Positions 1-8,546 of a DNA stretch of 64,000 nucleotides are shown here, piece by piece. Origin of the DNA: Hallerella sp964587155. GTDB lineage: Bacteria > Fibrobacterota > Fibrobacteria > Fibrobacterales > Fibrobacteraceae. The stretch is taken from positions 62,001-126,000 of the forward strand of contig CAZPKF010000004.1 of assembly GCA_964587155.1 (NCBI GenBank). The letters run 5' to 3'. How positions within the stretch are numbered: position 1 is the first letter of the stretch; every line of letters starts with the position of its first letter. A model generated the notes under the pieces. That model saw only the letters and a program-made list of their open reading frames with translations, did no database searches and was not told the origin of the DNA. The translations under genes and the position numbers were made by a program.

Positions 1-1
1 A

Positions 2-415
2 AAAATCATCAACGACACCTATTATACGCGTTCTTATAAAGAAACTCTTGTCACCGGATTCATTTTGCAAAAATGCCAGCTGGGACTTGGCGGAAAAGTC
101 GTCTATGCGGGAATCTCGCAAGAAGAACTCGACAGATTCCATGCGACACCCTTGGATTTGAATACCGTCATCGATTCCATCCGCGAAGTCAGCGGAACGG
201 AAGTCGCCATTTTCATTTATCCGGTCGCCGGGCAAAATAAAATCAGTTTGCGTTCAAATTACGTGGTCGATGTGAACAAAATCGCAGGTGCGTTTGGCGG
301 AGGAGGGCATGTGCGCGCCGCGGGGGCAAATTCAGACAAACCTTTCGACGATTTGATTGCGGAATTGCTCTCCTTGATACAGATGCAACTAGAAAACGGC
401 ACGGGCGCACCGTAG
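2..415 (+). CDS. DHH/DHHA1 phosphoesterase, NrnA-like (C-terminal part)
   Basis: The reading frame is open from the left window edge, so only the C-terminal part is present. It carries the DHHA1 substrate-binding subdomain with the glycine-rich GGGGHVRAAG motif about 40 residues before the end. In NrnA-type oligoribonuclease/PAP phosphatases and in RecJ this motif binds the nucleotide end. The sequence just upstream (RSNYVVDVNKIAGAF) also fits NrnA. The catalytic DHH half lies outside the window, so the exact subfamily (oligoribonuclease/pAp phosphatase or another DHH phosphodiesterase) cannot be decided. A TTG at 65 is in frame but is internal, because the frame continues upstream without a stop. 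The gene ends 3 bp before the stop of the convergent methyltransferase gene. Confidence 0.85.
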   Translation, partial: KIINDTYYTRSYKETLVTGFILQKCQLGLGGKVVYAGISQEELDRFHATPLDLNTVIDSIREVSGTEVAIFIYPVAGQNKISLRSNYVVDVNKIAGAFGGGGHVRAAGANSDKPFDDLIAELLSLIQMQLENGTGAP

Positions 416-418
416 CGG

Positions 419-1381
419 TTATTCCGTTTCAATCAGGACGGCGACTAGAGAACTTTCCCGCCGCGTTCCAGCACCCGGAAAATCCAGCCCCTGTCCGCGG
501 ACCCAAGCCGTTTTCGCTTTCGGAAAGCGCCTCTGTACAGTCGCAAGAGTTTCTTTCGCAAAGGATTCTTTGACAAATCCGCTGAAATTTGAACTGGCCA
601 AAAAGAACGCTCCCGGTTCGAGAATTTCTGCAACTTCATCGACAAGGGTTTGAAATTCGTTTTTGACAGAAAACACTTTGCCCCTGTTGCGGGAAAAACT
701 GGGCGGATCCAGCACGACACCGCCGAATTTCACCTTTTTGCGGCGGCACCAGTCCAGATACTCTCTGGCATCGCCCTTGAAAAATTCACCGCGGAGAATG
801 TCTATCCCGTTCAAACGGTAATTTTCCCGCCCCTTTTCCAAGATTTTTCCGCTGATATCCGCATTGACAGCGCGTTTCGCCCCACCGACTCTCGCATGGA
901 CGGCAAAGGCGCACGTATAACTGAAAAGATTCAAAACTTCTTTTCCCGCCGCGCGGGATTCCACATCAAAACGCCCATCGCGCATATCGAGGAACAGTCC
1001 CGGATTCACCGTATCGAGCAAATCCACGTGGAATTTGCAATTTCCTTCGCGCACAACGGTCGCACTGCCGGATTCTTCGCCCAATTCCAGTTGCATTTCC
1101 GGCTTTTCAAGGGAATTTCCCGATGGCGAAAGACGAAACTTGGAAACGAGGAATCGCGGAGAAAATACGCGGGAAACCGCCCTAGCGATATCTTCCCGAG
1201 CAGAAAGCATCTCCGTTCCAAAATACTGAATTTGAAAACAATCCGCATAACGGTCAACGACAACGCCGGGAAATCCATCTTCGACACCGTTCACAACCCG
1301 ATAAGCATCCGTCAACGGCAAAAGGGGCGAACGCCTTGCGTGGGCTTTTTCCAAGAGAATTTTAAAATCGTTCAAAGACAT
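419..1381 (-). CDS. RlmI-like class I SAM-dependent rRNA (cytosine-C5) methyltransferase
   Basis: About 320 residues resembling the RlmI/RlmK (COG1092) family, which methylates 23S rRNA cytosine. Visible features are the N-terminal segment typical of the family (TDAYRVVNGVEDGFPGVVVD), the SAM-binding motif I region VLNLFSYTCAFAVHA in the middle, and the catalytic LDPPSFSR motif about 90 residues from the end. The N-terminal PUA domain of E. coli RlmI is absent, so this is the shorter form. I chose the ATG at 1381 (MSLNDFKILL). An upstream in-frame TTG at 1399 would add six residues, and neither start has a clear Shine-Dalgarno. The gene is divergent from glnS. The target base is inferred from the family only. 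Confidence 0.85.
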   Translation of the reverse strand: MSLNDFKILLEKAHARRSPLLPLTDAYRVVNGVEDGFPGVVVDRYADCFQIQYFGTEMLSAREDIARAVSRVFSPRFLVSKFRLSPSGNSLEKPEMQLELGEESGSATVVREGNCKFHVDLLDTVNPGLFLDMRDGRFDVESRAAGKEVLNLFSYTCAFAVHARVGGAKRAVNADISGKILEKGRENYRLNGIDILRGEFFKGDAREYLDWCRRKKVKFGGVVLDPPSFSRNRGKVFSVKNEFQTLVDEVAEILEPGAFFLASSNFSGFVKESFAKETLATVQRRFPKAKTAWVRGQGLDFPGAGTRRESSLVAVLIETE

Positions 1382-1480
1382 CGAGAACCACCGCGGCAAA
1401 GGCGCATCATCCGCGACGAATATAGTTTTTTCGGCAAAGCTTTTCTAACTTTCCACCGAAAACTCTTTCTGGAGAAGATT

Positions 1481-3160
1481 ATGGACATCCCGGAATCGAC
1501 CAATTTTATACAAGACATCATCGTAAACGACTTGAAGTCCGGCAAGCGCGATCATGTCCTGACGCGTTTCCCGCCAGAACCGAACGGTTACATCCATATT
1601 GGACACGCAAAAAGCATCTGTCTGAATTTCGGCACGGCGAAAAAATTCTGCGGCAAAACGAACCTCCGTTTCGACGATACGAACCCCACCAAGGAAGACA
1701 CCGAATACGTGGATTCCATTTACAACGACGTTCACTGGCTGGGATTCCAGTGGGAAGAACCCGTCCACTACGCGAGCGATTATTACGACAAGCTTTACGA
1801 GTTCGCCGAAGAACTCATCCGACTGGGAAAAGCCTACGTTGACGATCTTTCTCCAGAAGAAATGCGCGAATACCGTGGAAACGATGCCGGAAAACCGTCG
1901 AAGCCTTCGCCTTACCGGGACCGCAGCATCGAAGAAAACTTGGAGCTTTTCCGCCGGATGAAAGCGGGAGAATTCCCCGACGGAGCAAAAACGCTCCGCG
2001 CCAAAATAGACCTTTCGAGCCCAAACATGAACATGCGGGACCCCGCGGTTTACCGCATCAAACATGCGACGCATCACCGCACCGGCGACAAATGGTGCAT
2101 TTACCCCATGTATGACTTCGCCCATCCCCTTTCCGATTGGATCGAAGGCATTACGCATTCCATTTGCACATTGGAATTTGAAGCCCACCGCCCGCTTTAC
2201 AACTGGGTTCTCGAAGCGTTGAACCTTCCGGAACGCCCACAACAGATTGAATTTGCGCGGCTGAACCTTTCTTACACCGTGATGAGCAAGCGCAAGCTGT
2301 TGGAACTGGTGAAAAGCGGACGCGTCATGGGCTGGGACGACCCCCGGATGCCCACCGTTTGTGGGCTACGCCGCCGAGGATACACTTCGGCCTCCATCCG
2401 GGAATTTTGCGACCGCATCGGCATTTCCAAAGCCGACAGTATGGTGGATATCAATCTTCTGTACTTCTGCATCCGCGAAGAGCTGAACAAAACGGCCCGC
2501 CGCGCCATGGCGGTCCTCGATCCGGTCAAAGTCGTCATCGACAACTGGGAAGACGGCAAAGTCGAAGAACTTTCCGTTGAAAACAATCCCGAAGATCCGA
2601 ATGCGGGTTCAAGGACAGTCCCTTTCGGCAAGGAAATTTTCATCGAACGCGACGACTTCATGGAAAATCCGCCGAAAAAATACTTCCGCCTGAAACCAGA
2701 TGGAGAAGTCCGCTTAAAGGGCGCTTATTTCATCAAATGCGTCCGCGTTGAAAAAGACGCAAACGGCAACGTGACCGAAATCCATTGCACATACGATCCC
2801 GCCACGCGCGGCGGCGACTCCCCCGATGGACGGAAAGTTAAAGGCACCATCCACTGGGTTTATGCGCCGACAGCCATCGATGCGGAAGTCCGCCTGTTCG
2901 ACAACCTCTTCACCTTGGAAAATACAGGTGATGTGCCCGATGGAGAAGATCCTCTGAACTATCTGAATCCGGATTCACTGGTAGTGAAAAAGGCGAAACT
3001 CGAACCGATGCTCGAAAACGCCCAAATCGAAGATCGTTTCCAGTTCATGCGGCAAGGCTATTTTTGCCTGGATTCCCGCGATTCTGCGCCAGGGCATCTG
3101 GTTTTCAACCGGACTGTCGGGCTCAAAGATTCCTGGGGGAAAGCGCAAGCGAAACAGTAA
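1481..3160 (+). CDS. glnS: Glutamine--tRNA ligase
   Basis: Class I aminoacyl-tRNA synthetase charging tRNA-Gln directly. At 559 residues it is close to E. coli GlnRS (554). The HIGH-type signature PPEPNGYIHIGHAKS lies at residues 31-45 and the KMSKS-type loop VMSKRK at about 267-272. The catalytic-core text around DDTNPTKEDTEYVDSI and the C-terminal anticodon-binding beta-barrel domains are present. The frame stays open far upstream, but the ATG at 1481 follows GGAG (1471-1474) at good spacing and begins with the expected MDIPESTNFI, so the upstream part is shadow coding over the divergent methyltransferase. A GlnRS implies direct charging rather than the GatCAB route for tRNA-Gln. A strong terminator follows at 3253-3293. 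Confidence 0.97.
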   Translation: MDIPESTNFIQDIIVNDLKSGKRDHVLTRFPPEPNGYIHIGHAKSICLNFGTAKKFCGKTNLRFDDTNPTKEDTEYVDSIYNDVHWLGFQWEEPVHYASDYYDKLYEFAEELIRLGKAYVDDLSPEEMREYRGNDAGKPSKPSPYRDRSIEENLELFRRMKAGEFPDGAKTLRAKIDLSSPNMNMRDPAVYRIKHATHHRTGDKWCIYPMYDFAHPLSDWIEGITHSICTLEFEAHRPLYNWVLEALNLPERPQQIEFARLNLSYTVMSKRKLLELVKSGRVMGWDDPRMPTVCGLRRRGYTSASIREFCDRIGISKADSMVDINLLYFCIREELNKTARRAMAVLDPVKVVIDNWEDGKVEELSVENNPEDPNAGSRTVPFGKEIFIERDDFMENPPKKYFRLKPDGEVRLKGAYFIKCVRVEKDANGNVTEIHCTYDPATRGGDSPDGRKVKGTIHWVYAPTAIDAEVRLFDNLFTLENTGDVPDGEDPLNYLNPDSLVVKKAKLEPMLENAQIEDRFQFMRQGYFCLDSRDSAPGHLVFNRTVGLKDSWGKAQAKQ

Positions 3161-3252
3161 CCGGTTGGTTACAACTGTAAACGAATTTTCGTTTCAACAG
3201 GTTTTTCCTCTAAATTTCATTTCTTAAATTAGAGAACACAACACTCCCCCTT

Positions 3253-3293
3253 AACTCCTCTCAAGGTTCTCCTTTCCTTGGGAGGAGTTTTTT
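3253..3293 (+). terminator. Rho-independent terminator after glnS
   Basis: A 14-bp stem with one G-T pair is formed by AACTCCTCTCAAGG (3253-3266) and CCTTGGGAGGAGTT (3276-3289). It has a 9-nt loop and is followed by a run of T from 3288 to 3293. It lies about 90 bp downstream of glnS. Confidence 0.85.
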
Positions 3294-3336
3294 ATTGAAG
3301 CCTCCGACATTGCAAACATCCATTCGGCTTCTAGCG

Positions 3337-4680
3337 TTACCATTTTAAATGGAAATGCATTCCCAAACGCCAAAGGCGCATTCGGCGCAATCTGTCCGCG
3401 CGCAATTCCACAGAAGTCTTTCCACTCATGCGTTCCGCAAAATCCATTTGCGTTTCCCAACGGATGATCAGCGGTTTCGTTTCCGGTCCACGAACGATGA
3501 AAAGCCATTTGGAAAGCACGCTTTCTTCCATCCGAACAGCGATTCCGGGCCGAATTTCATAAAGGCTTTGTGAAAAAGGGATTTCCGGCGTAACCTTCCA
3601 TTCCGCAAAAAGGCTTTCCGCTGCGAACAAACGCAGACCACCCCGGAGAATCCACGTCACCGCAGCCGAATCCCCAACCGCTGTCGTCCGGAAACCAAGA
3701 GAAAGTGTTGCGGACGATTTCCTTTCTGCATAAATTTCCGAAAAGCTCCGGGTTTTCCCCGAATCCACCGGAATCGAAAGCCTCGCATTCCATCGGAAAT
3801 TCCACTGCGACACGAGCATTTGCACCTGCGCATCGGCAAAAGCTCTGGATTTTTCAACGCGACGCGGCAAACGAAAAAGGCCCGGAACGGAATCGTTTCG
3901 ATGAAAATACGCCCGGAAGCGAGCGCGGAGAGGCTCATTGCGGCCACTTTTCCCCGAAACAAACCACAACGGCGTTTCCCAGTTTCTGGAATACAACACC
4001 TGCAAGTCGACATTTGGCAAGCTTATCTTCCCAAACGCCTCCCGAAAGCCGTCAAATGAAAAGTTTCCCATTCCCGCCAATTCGAACGCATCTTTGGCGC
4101 GCCAAAAAGCGTGCACTCCCGCAGTCGAATCCGTCAACAGCAACGCTCCCACGCAAACTTTCCGGAATGCGGCACTCGAAACGCCGCCCCTTCTTTTTTG
4201 CAGCGGAATGGCACTGCCCACGTCGGACGCCAAAATGTCCCCCGCCGCAGCCAAAAGGTTTTTTCCCCGGTATGCGATACGCGCGCGTTCTACGGTTGGC
4301 GTTTCGCGGTATTCCGATCGGACGCCCCATTCTCCAGAAAATCGCCACAACTTCATTTGCAAAAAAAGCTGTTCATTGCGGACGCCCCCTACTGAATCCA
4401 ACGACACCGCATATTTCGCATTCCCCTTGAATTTCAAGTCCGAAATTCGCTCCGATAAACTTTTTTGACAAGGATCTCCGCCCAAAGCTTCCCATTCCGC
4501 ACAAGCTGCACGGACATTGCCCGTTTCGATGAACGTCAGCAAATCTTCCAATTCTTCATATCCGATTTTCCCATCGTCATAAGCCCAAAAGGCATCTTCG
4601 AAAGAAACGGATTCCCTCCCGGCAGACCAAATCCAACCAAAACATCCGAGGAGAACCATTAAAAATCTTCGTTTGTACAC
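3337..4680 (-). CDS. Exported protein of unknown function, possible outer-membrane beta-barrel
   Basis: 447 residues that I do not recognise. The N-terminus (MYKRRFLMVLLGCFGWIWSA) has a charged n-region and a hydrophobic core, consistent with a signal peptide. The next stretch is acidic (FEDAFWAYDDGKIGYEELEDLL) and followed by a small cysteine pair (AACAEWEALGGDPC). The rest alternates polar and aromatic residues in short stretches and ends on LGMHFHLKW; a terminal aromatic residue and repeated amphipathic strands are what outer-membrane barrels show, but this is inference. I prefer the GTG start at 4680 because it supplies the KRR of the signal peptide and follows GGAG at about 10 nt. An ATG at 4659 is the alternative. 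The gene is divergent from rsmG. Confidence 0.7.
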   Translation of the reverse strand: MYKRRFLMVLLGCFGWIWSAGRESVSFEDAFWAYDDGKIGYEELEDLLTFIETGNVRAACAEWEALGGDPCQKSLSERISDLKFKGNAKYAVSLDSVGGVRNEQLFLQMKLWRFSGEWGVRSEYRETPTVERARIAYRGKNLLAAAGDILASDVGSAIPLQKRRGGVSSAAFRKVCVGALLLTDSTAGVHAFWRAKDAFELAGMGNFSFDGFREAFGKISLPNVDLQVLYSRNWETPLWFVSGKSGRNEPLRARFRAYFHRNDSVPGLFRLPRRVEKSRAFADAQVQMLVSQWNFRWNARLSIPVDSGKTRSFSEIYAERKSSATLSLGFRTTAVGDSAAVTWILRGGLRLFAAESLFAEWKVTPEIPFSQSLYEIRPGIAVRMEESVLSKWLFIVRGPETKPLIIRWETQMDFAERMSGKTSVELRADRLRRMRLWRLGMHFHLKW

Positions 4681-4804
4681 AACGCTTCGACTCCATTTTT
4701 AAGGATTAACGCTTGAAAATGAAAATCGGATATGCATCTTTCCAAAAATCGAATCGCTTTTGTTCTTTCCGCAACGATTTTCCTTCAAAAGTTTTTCACT
4801 TTTC

Positions 4805-4812
4805 TACCTTTG
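4805..4812 (+). promoter_or_regulatory. TAnnTTTG promoter element of rsmG (probably leaderless)
   Basis: TACCTTTG matches the -7 consensus known from Bacteroidetes. It ends only four bases before the rsmG ATG at 4817, so transcription would begin at or next to the start codon. No Shine-Dalgarno is visible. Confidence 0.5.
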
Positions 4813-4816
4813 CTGT

Positions 4817-5521
4817 ATGCCGAAAAATTTTTTTCGAAAACCGCCTGTCCGCAACTTTCCCCTCTTTGACGGAAAAAGGGCAAAGCCTTCGCCCGCAGGG
4901 CTCAAACAGCTTCTTGAATATCACGGAGTCTGCCTGCAAAAAGAAACCCTTGAACAGTTGTGGGCTTATCATCAGCTGTTGCGGGAACACAACAAAGACC
5001 AAGACCTTACACGACTGAACGCTTTCGAAACAATTGTAGAGCGCCATTATGCCGATTGCATTCTCATCAACGCCTATGTTCCCCAATGGCCCAAGCGAAT
5101 GATCGATGTCGGCAGCGGAGCGGGATTTCCCGGCATTCCACTGAAACTGGTCAATCCGGAAATTCGGCTGACCCTTTGTGAACCCCGTCCGAACCGCATT
5201 GAATTTTTGAACCTAGTCATTCGAGAACTCGGACTCAAAGGCATTGACGTTTTCGGGCACAAAGTGACTAGCCGCAGTTTAGAATTTCCCGTCCAAGGAG
5301 TCATCAGTCGGGCTTTTGAAAAAATCGAACTGACTTTGCCCCGCATTGAAAAGGCCCTCGTTCCCGGCGGAAAAGCCTACTTTATGAAAGGTCCCGCCGT
5401 CAAAGAAGAACTGTCGAGCCTTCACCCGGAAGATTTCGGGTTCGCCCTCGCCGAGAAGCACTTTTACCGGATTCCGCACAGTACGCAGGACCGGGCCGTC
5501 ATCGTGTTAGAAAAGCTTTGA
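4817..5521 (+). CDS. rsmG: 16S rRNA (guanine(527)-N(7))-methyltransferase RsmG (GidB)
   Basis: A 234-residue class I SAM methyltransferase that modifies G527 of 16S rRNA; loss in other bacteria gives low-level streptomycin resistance. Family landmarks are NAFETIVERHYADCI, the SAM motif MIDVGSGAGFPGIPLKLV, the acidic CEPRPNRIEFLN and the later VISRAFEKIE. The length fits the family. The frame is open from 4760, but the ATG at 4817 is the sensible start (MPKNFFRK), sitting just behind a TAnnTTTG element. It does not sit next to mnmG/mnmE or parA/parB here, where rsmG often lies. It converges with the primase-like gene 11 bp downstream. Confidence 0.95.
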   Translation: MPKNFFRKPPVRNFPLFDGKRAKPSPAGLKQLLEYHGVCLQKETLEQLWAYHQLLREHNKDQDLTRLNAFETIVERHYADCILINAYVPQWPKRMIDVGSGAGFPGIPLKLVNPEIRLTLCEPRPNRIEFLNLVIRELGLKGIDVFGHKVTSRSLEFPVQGVISRAFEKIELTLPRIEKALVPGGKAYFMKGPAVKEELSSLHPEDFGFALAEKHFYRIPHSTQDRAVIVLEKL

Positions 5522-5532
5522 CCGCAGCGGAT

Positions 5533-6603
5533 TCACTTTTTGCCGCCAAACCAAGAATTGATATCCTGCCCCTCTGCCATCTGAAAACTTTTCACTTGAA
5601 TGCCATCGCCTAGCCGCGAGGCTTCCACACCGTTCTGTTTCAAAATGTCTTCGATGATTTTAGATCCGGCGCGGCCCGCTTCGTCTTGATCCAAGCAGAC
5701 TATAACGCGCTTGTTGCGGAATAGGCTTCCCCATTCCGGTTTGAACGACTTGACTCCGGGAATGCCCACGGCAGGAAATCCGCGGCCTATCATGGTCAGC
5801 GTATCGATGCAACCTTCACACAGATAAATCCACCCCACGTTTCCGTCCAACAGAGAAACGTTGTAAGGAAACGGAACAGCTCCACGCAAGTTCAATTCTT
5901 TCGGCTGCGTTTCCGCATCGGTCGCCCGCGCCTGAAAATACCGCGGAATTCCTTTGCTATCGAGATACGGAAAGAGAAGCCTGTGCTTGTAATACTTCAA
6001 ATTGCCTTTTTCGTTAAAGAGGCCCGCCTTTTGTAAATCTTCAAGCCCAAACTTTTGCCGTAACCCGGCGTTCACCCGGTCGTAATCGACAATGGTGCGC
6101 AGCCGCATGGCATTCCACGTTTGTTTGAAAATCCGCCGTTTGACAAGCCACGAGGCCGCCGGAGAACCTTCTACGGGCGAAAGCATTCCAAAAAAAGTGG
6201 CGATGATTTTTACTCGAAGATACGGATCCATTTCCACTTCTGGTATGCGGCGCACCGGCATTCGAAATGCCTCCCCACCGGGAGAATGTCCGCACAAAGG
6301 AGCCCCAGCGCTCCCGCCAAATTCATTTTTCAACCACTCCAGAGCTTCTTTAAATTCCAAATTCTTTGAAATTTCAACCAGGCGGATAACATCCCCCCGG
6401 ACATCCGGGCAAACCCAGCAATTAAAAAGTCCCCTGGATTCCGAAAGGGAAACGCTTGGGGTCCTGTCGAAATGGGCGTGCCGCAGCGCATAAGGACAAC
6501 GAATTTTTCCGTGCACCACTTTGTGACCCAAATGTTCCGCCACTTGAGTTATCGAAAGAGACGCTTTCAACGCTTCGATTTCTGTACGGTCTGCCGATTT
6601 CAT
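5533..6603 (-). CDS. Short DnaG-like protein: CHC2 zinc finger plus toprim domain
   Basis: 356 residues. The N-terminal part has a CHC2-type zinc-binding motif: CPYALRHAHFDRTPSVSL, then FNCWVCPDVRGDVIRLVE, giving the Cys-His-Cys-Cys set seen in bacterial primases. A toprim domain follows near residues 255-310 with the conserved Glu in YLCEGCIDTLTM and the DxD in VCLDQDEAG. It lacks the C-terminal DnaB-binding helicase-interaction domain and is well short of chromosomal DnaG (about 600 residues). It could be a second, accessory primase of the kind found on mobile elements or a toprim protein with another job; no phage or plasmid genes are next to it. The ATG at 6603 has no strong Shine-Dalgarno; TATATTGG lies upstream. 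Confidence 0.75.
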   Translation of the reverse strand: MKSADRTEIEALKASLSITQVAEHLGHKVVHGKIRCPYALRHAHFDRTPSVSLSESRGLFNCWVCPDVRGDVIRLVEISKNLEFKEALEWLKNEFGGSAGAPLCGHSPGGEAFRMPVRRIPEVEMDPYLRVKIIATFFGMLSPVEGSPAASWLVKRRIFKQTWNAMRLRTIVDYDRVNAGLRQKFGLEDLQKAGLFNEKGNLKYYKHRLLFPYLDSKGIPRYFQARATDAETQPKELNLRGAVPFPYNVSLLDGNVGWIYLCEGCIDTLTMIGRGFPAVGIPGVKSFKPEWGSLFRNKRVIVCLDQDEAGRAGSKIIEDILKQNGVEASRLGDGIQVKSFQMAEGQDINSWFGGKK

Positions 6604-6654
6604 ATTTTACAGTTTTTCCCAATATACATCCTTTTCTGGAAAAACAAAACGACA

Positions 6655-6678
6655 AAAGCCCGGCCAAAGCCGGGCTTT
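6655..6678 (-). terminator. Rho-independent terminator after ilvC
   Basis: Perfect 10-bp stem AAAGCCCGGC (6655-6664) and GCCGGGCTTT (6669-6678) around a 4-nt loop. On the minus strand it is followed by TTTT within the stem end. It lies 17 bp downstream of ilvC and in front of the primase-like gene. Confidence 0.85.
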
Positions 6679-6694
6679 CTTCACAACAGACGCA

Positions 6695-8179
6695 TTACTT
6701 GGTGGCGACTGCGAGTTCCGTCATGCCGGTCATCCGGGCGCGGAGCCACGCACCGATGATTTCCGTCGGATGCTGACGAATCGCCTTGTTCACTTCGATG
6801 AGCTTGACGTTGTCTACGCCGTTGTCCTTGCCTGCACCGTAAACTTCGCCCAGATCTTCCTTCGTGACTTTCTGCATAAAGTCCTTGAGCAAAGGAACGC
6901 AACTGTTCGCGAACAGGTAGCAGCCGTATTCAGCCGTGTCGCTGATCACGCGGTTCATTTCGTACAACTTCTTGCGGGCGATCAGGTTTGCAATCAGCGG
7001 GACTTCGTGCAAAGTCTCGTAATAGGCGCTCATCGGCTTCATGCCCGAAGCGGTCATCGTTTCGAACGCAAGTTCGGAACCGGCCTTGAGCATCGCAACC
7101 ATGAGAACGCCACGGTCAAAGTATTCCTGTTCAGAAATCTTCGCATCAGACGCTTCGGTCTGTTCGAAAGCAGTCTTGCCCGTTTCTTCACGCCACGTGA
7201 GAAGGTCCTTGTCGCCGTTTTCCCAGTCTTTCATCATCGTCGAAGAGAATTCTCCCGAAATGATGTCATCCTGGTGCTTGCGGTAAAGGTCGGTCATGAT
7301 TTTCTTCAATTCCACGGAAAGTTCGTAAGCGCGAATCTTCGCCGGATTGGAAAGACGATCCATCATGTTCGTGATGCCGCCCTGCTTGAGCGCTTCGGAA
7401 ATGGTTTCCCATCCGTATTGGAGAAGCTTCACGGCATAGTGCGGATCCACTCCGTTCTTGACCATGTGTTCATAACCGAGGATGGTTCCCGTTTGGAGCA
7501 TACCGCAAAGGATTGTCTGTTCGCCCATCAAGTCGGACTTGACTTCGGCGATGAAAGAGCTTTCGAGCACGCCGGCGCGGTCCGCATGGAGGCCAGCCGC
7601 ATAAGCCTTGGCATAGTCCCAGCCCTTGCCTTCCGGATCATGATCCGCCTGAACGGCGATAAGGCAAGGCATACCGAATCCACGGACGTATTCCGCACGG
7701 ACTTCGGATCCCGGGCCCTTCGGAGCGCACATGATGACCGTGATGTCGTCGCGGATCTGTTCGCCTTCTTCAATGATGTTGAAACCGTGGCTGTAAGAAA
7801 GGACTGCGCCCTTCTTCATGAGGGGCATGATTTGCGGAATCACCACGTGATGCTGCTTATCCGGTGTGAGATTGATGACCAAGTCCGCGCTCGGGATGAG
7901 TTCCTTGTAGGTACCGACCTTGAACCCGTTTTCCGTTGCGTTCTTGTAAGAGGCGCGCTTTTCCTGAATAGCGGATTCGCGGAGCGCATAAGAGACGTCT
8001 AAGCCACTGTCGCGCAAATCGAGACCTTGATGCAGTCCCTGTGCGCCGCAACCGACGATGACGATTTTCTTGCCCTGGAGGGCTTCCGTCCCATGGGAAA
8101 ATTCGGAAGCTTCCATAAAGCGGCAATGACCCAATTCCTCAATCTTTCTGCGGAGAGGAAGCGTATTGAAGTAGTTCAT
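6695..8179 (-). CDS. ilvC: Ketol-acid reductoisomerase (NADP+), class II
   Basis: 494 residues, the long class II form typified by E. coli IlvC. It converts acetolactate or acetohydroxybutyrate to the dihydroxy acids of valine, isoleucine and leucine synthesis, using Mg2+ and NADPH. The Rossmann motif IVIVGCGAQGLHQGLDLRDSG lies near residues 39-58. The C-terminal half contains the metal-binding acidic helices of the knotted domain (DLMGEQTILCGM) and the repeat typical of the long form. The ATG at 8179 follows GAGGTAAAAG, a good ribosome site. The gene stands alone, away from ilvB/N/D, and is flanked by its own terminator at 6655-6678. A 25-codon ORF (8176-8253) overlaps its start codon. Confidence 0.97.
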   Translation of the reverse strand: MNYFNTLPLRRKIEELGHCRFMEASEFSHGTEALQGKKIVIVGCGAQGLHQGLDLRDSGLDVSYALRESAIQEKRASYKNATENGFKVGTYKELIPSADLVINLTPDKQHHVVIPQIMPLMKKGAVLSYSHGFNIIEEGEQIRDDITVIMCAPKGPGSEVRAEYVRGFGMPCLIAVQADHDPEGKGWDYAKAYAAGLHADRAGVLESSFIAEVKSDLMGEQTILCGMLQTGTILGYEHMVKNGVDPHYAVKLLQYGWETISEALKQGGITNMMDRLSNPAKIRAYELSVELKKIMTDLYRKHQDDIISGEFSSTMMKDWENGDKDLLTWREETGKTAFEQTEASDAKISEQEYFDRGVLMVAMLKAGSELAFETMTASGMKPMSAYYETLHEVPLIANLIARKKLYEMNRVISDTAEYGCYLFANSCVPLLKDFMQKVTKEDLGEVYGAGKDNGVDNVKLIEVNKAIRQHPTEIIGAWLRARMTGMTELAVATK

Positions 8180-8253
8180 CTTTTACCTCGAATGGTGAAT
8201 TGATTCGGGCATAATGTAGAAAATTTACGCAGAGCCACGGGGCGTTTACCCAT

Positions 8254-8546
8254 TTTGAAGCGCTTTATTCCTTTTTGAAAAAGCAAGAGACTTCTTGTAG
8301 ACGTCGCCCGACCGTATTTTTGCTTTTAACAATCAGAACCGTTTTTTTCGATGATGCGAAACTCCCATTTTGGCGACCAAAAGAATTTGTTTGAAAAAAA
8401 AATCCGCCAAAATATCGAGATTTCAAGTAGAGAACGAGAGAATATTCGATGCCCAATACAAATCACTCCTCGAAAAAAACAGACTTTTTCTCCGCCTTTT
8501 CCCGGATTTGCCTATTTTAAAGAAAAACTTCTCCCGGTAGGATTTG
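8254..8546. other. Intergenic region between ilvC and the divergent oxidoreductase gene
   Basis: About 290 bp, AT-rich, expected to hold the two divergent promoters. I see no tRNA, no riboswitch-like fold and no convincing attenuator. The block GTAGGATTTG just before 8547 is the ribosome site of the oxidoreductase gene. Confidence 0.5.

Noticed and set aside
650..1480. Long N-terminal extension of glnS
   Set aside because: The frame is open but overlaps the divergent methyltransferase; the ATG at 1481 has a ribosome site and the family N-terminus.
5533..6603. Prophage or plasmid remnant suggested by the primase-like gene
   Set aside because: Neighbours rsmG and ilvC are core genes; no integrase, attachment repeats or other phage genes are seen.
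6770..8002. 410-codon open frame on the plus strand
   Set aside because: Antisense to ilvC, which is unmistakable; shadow frame.
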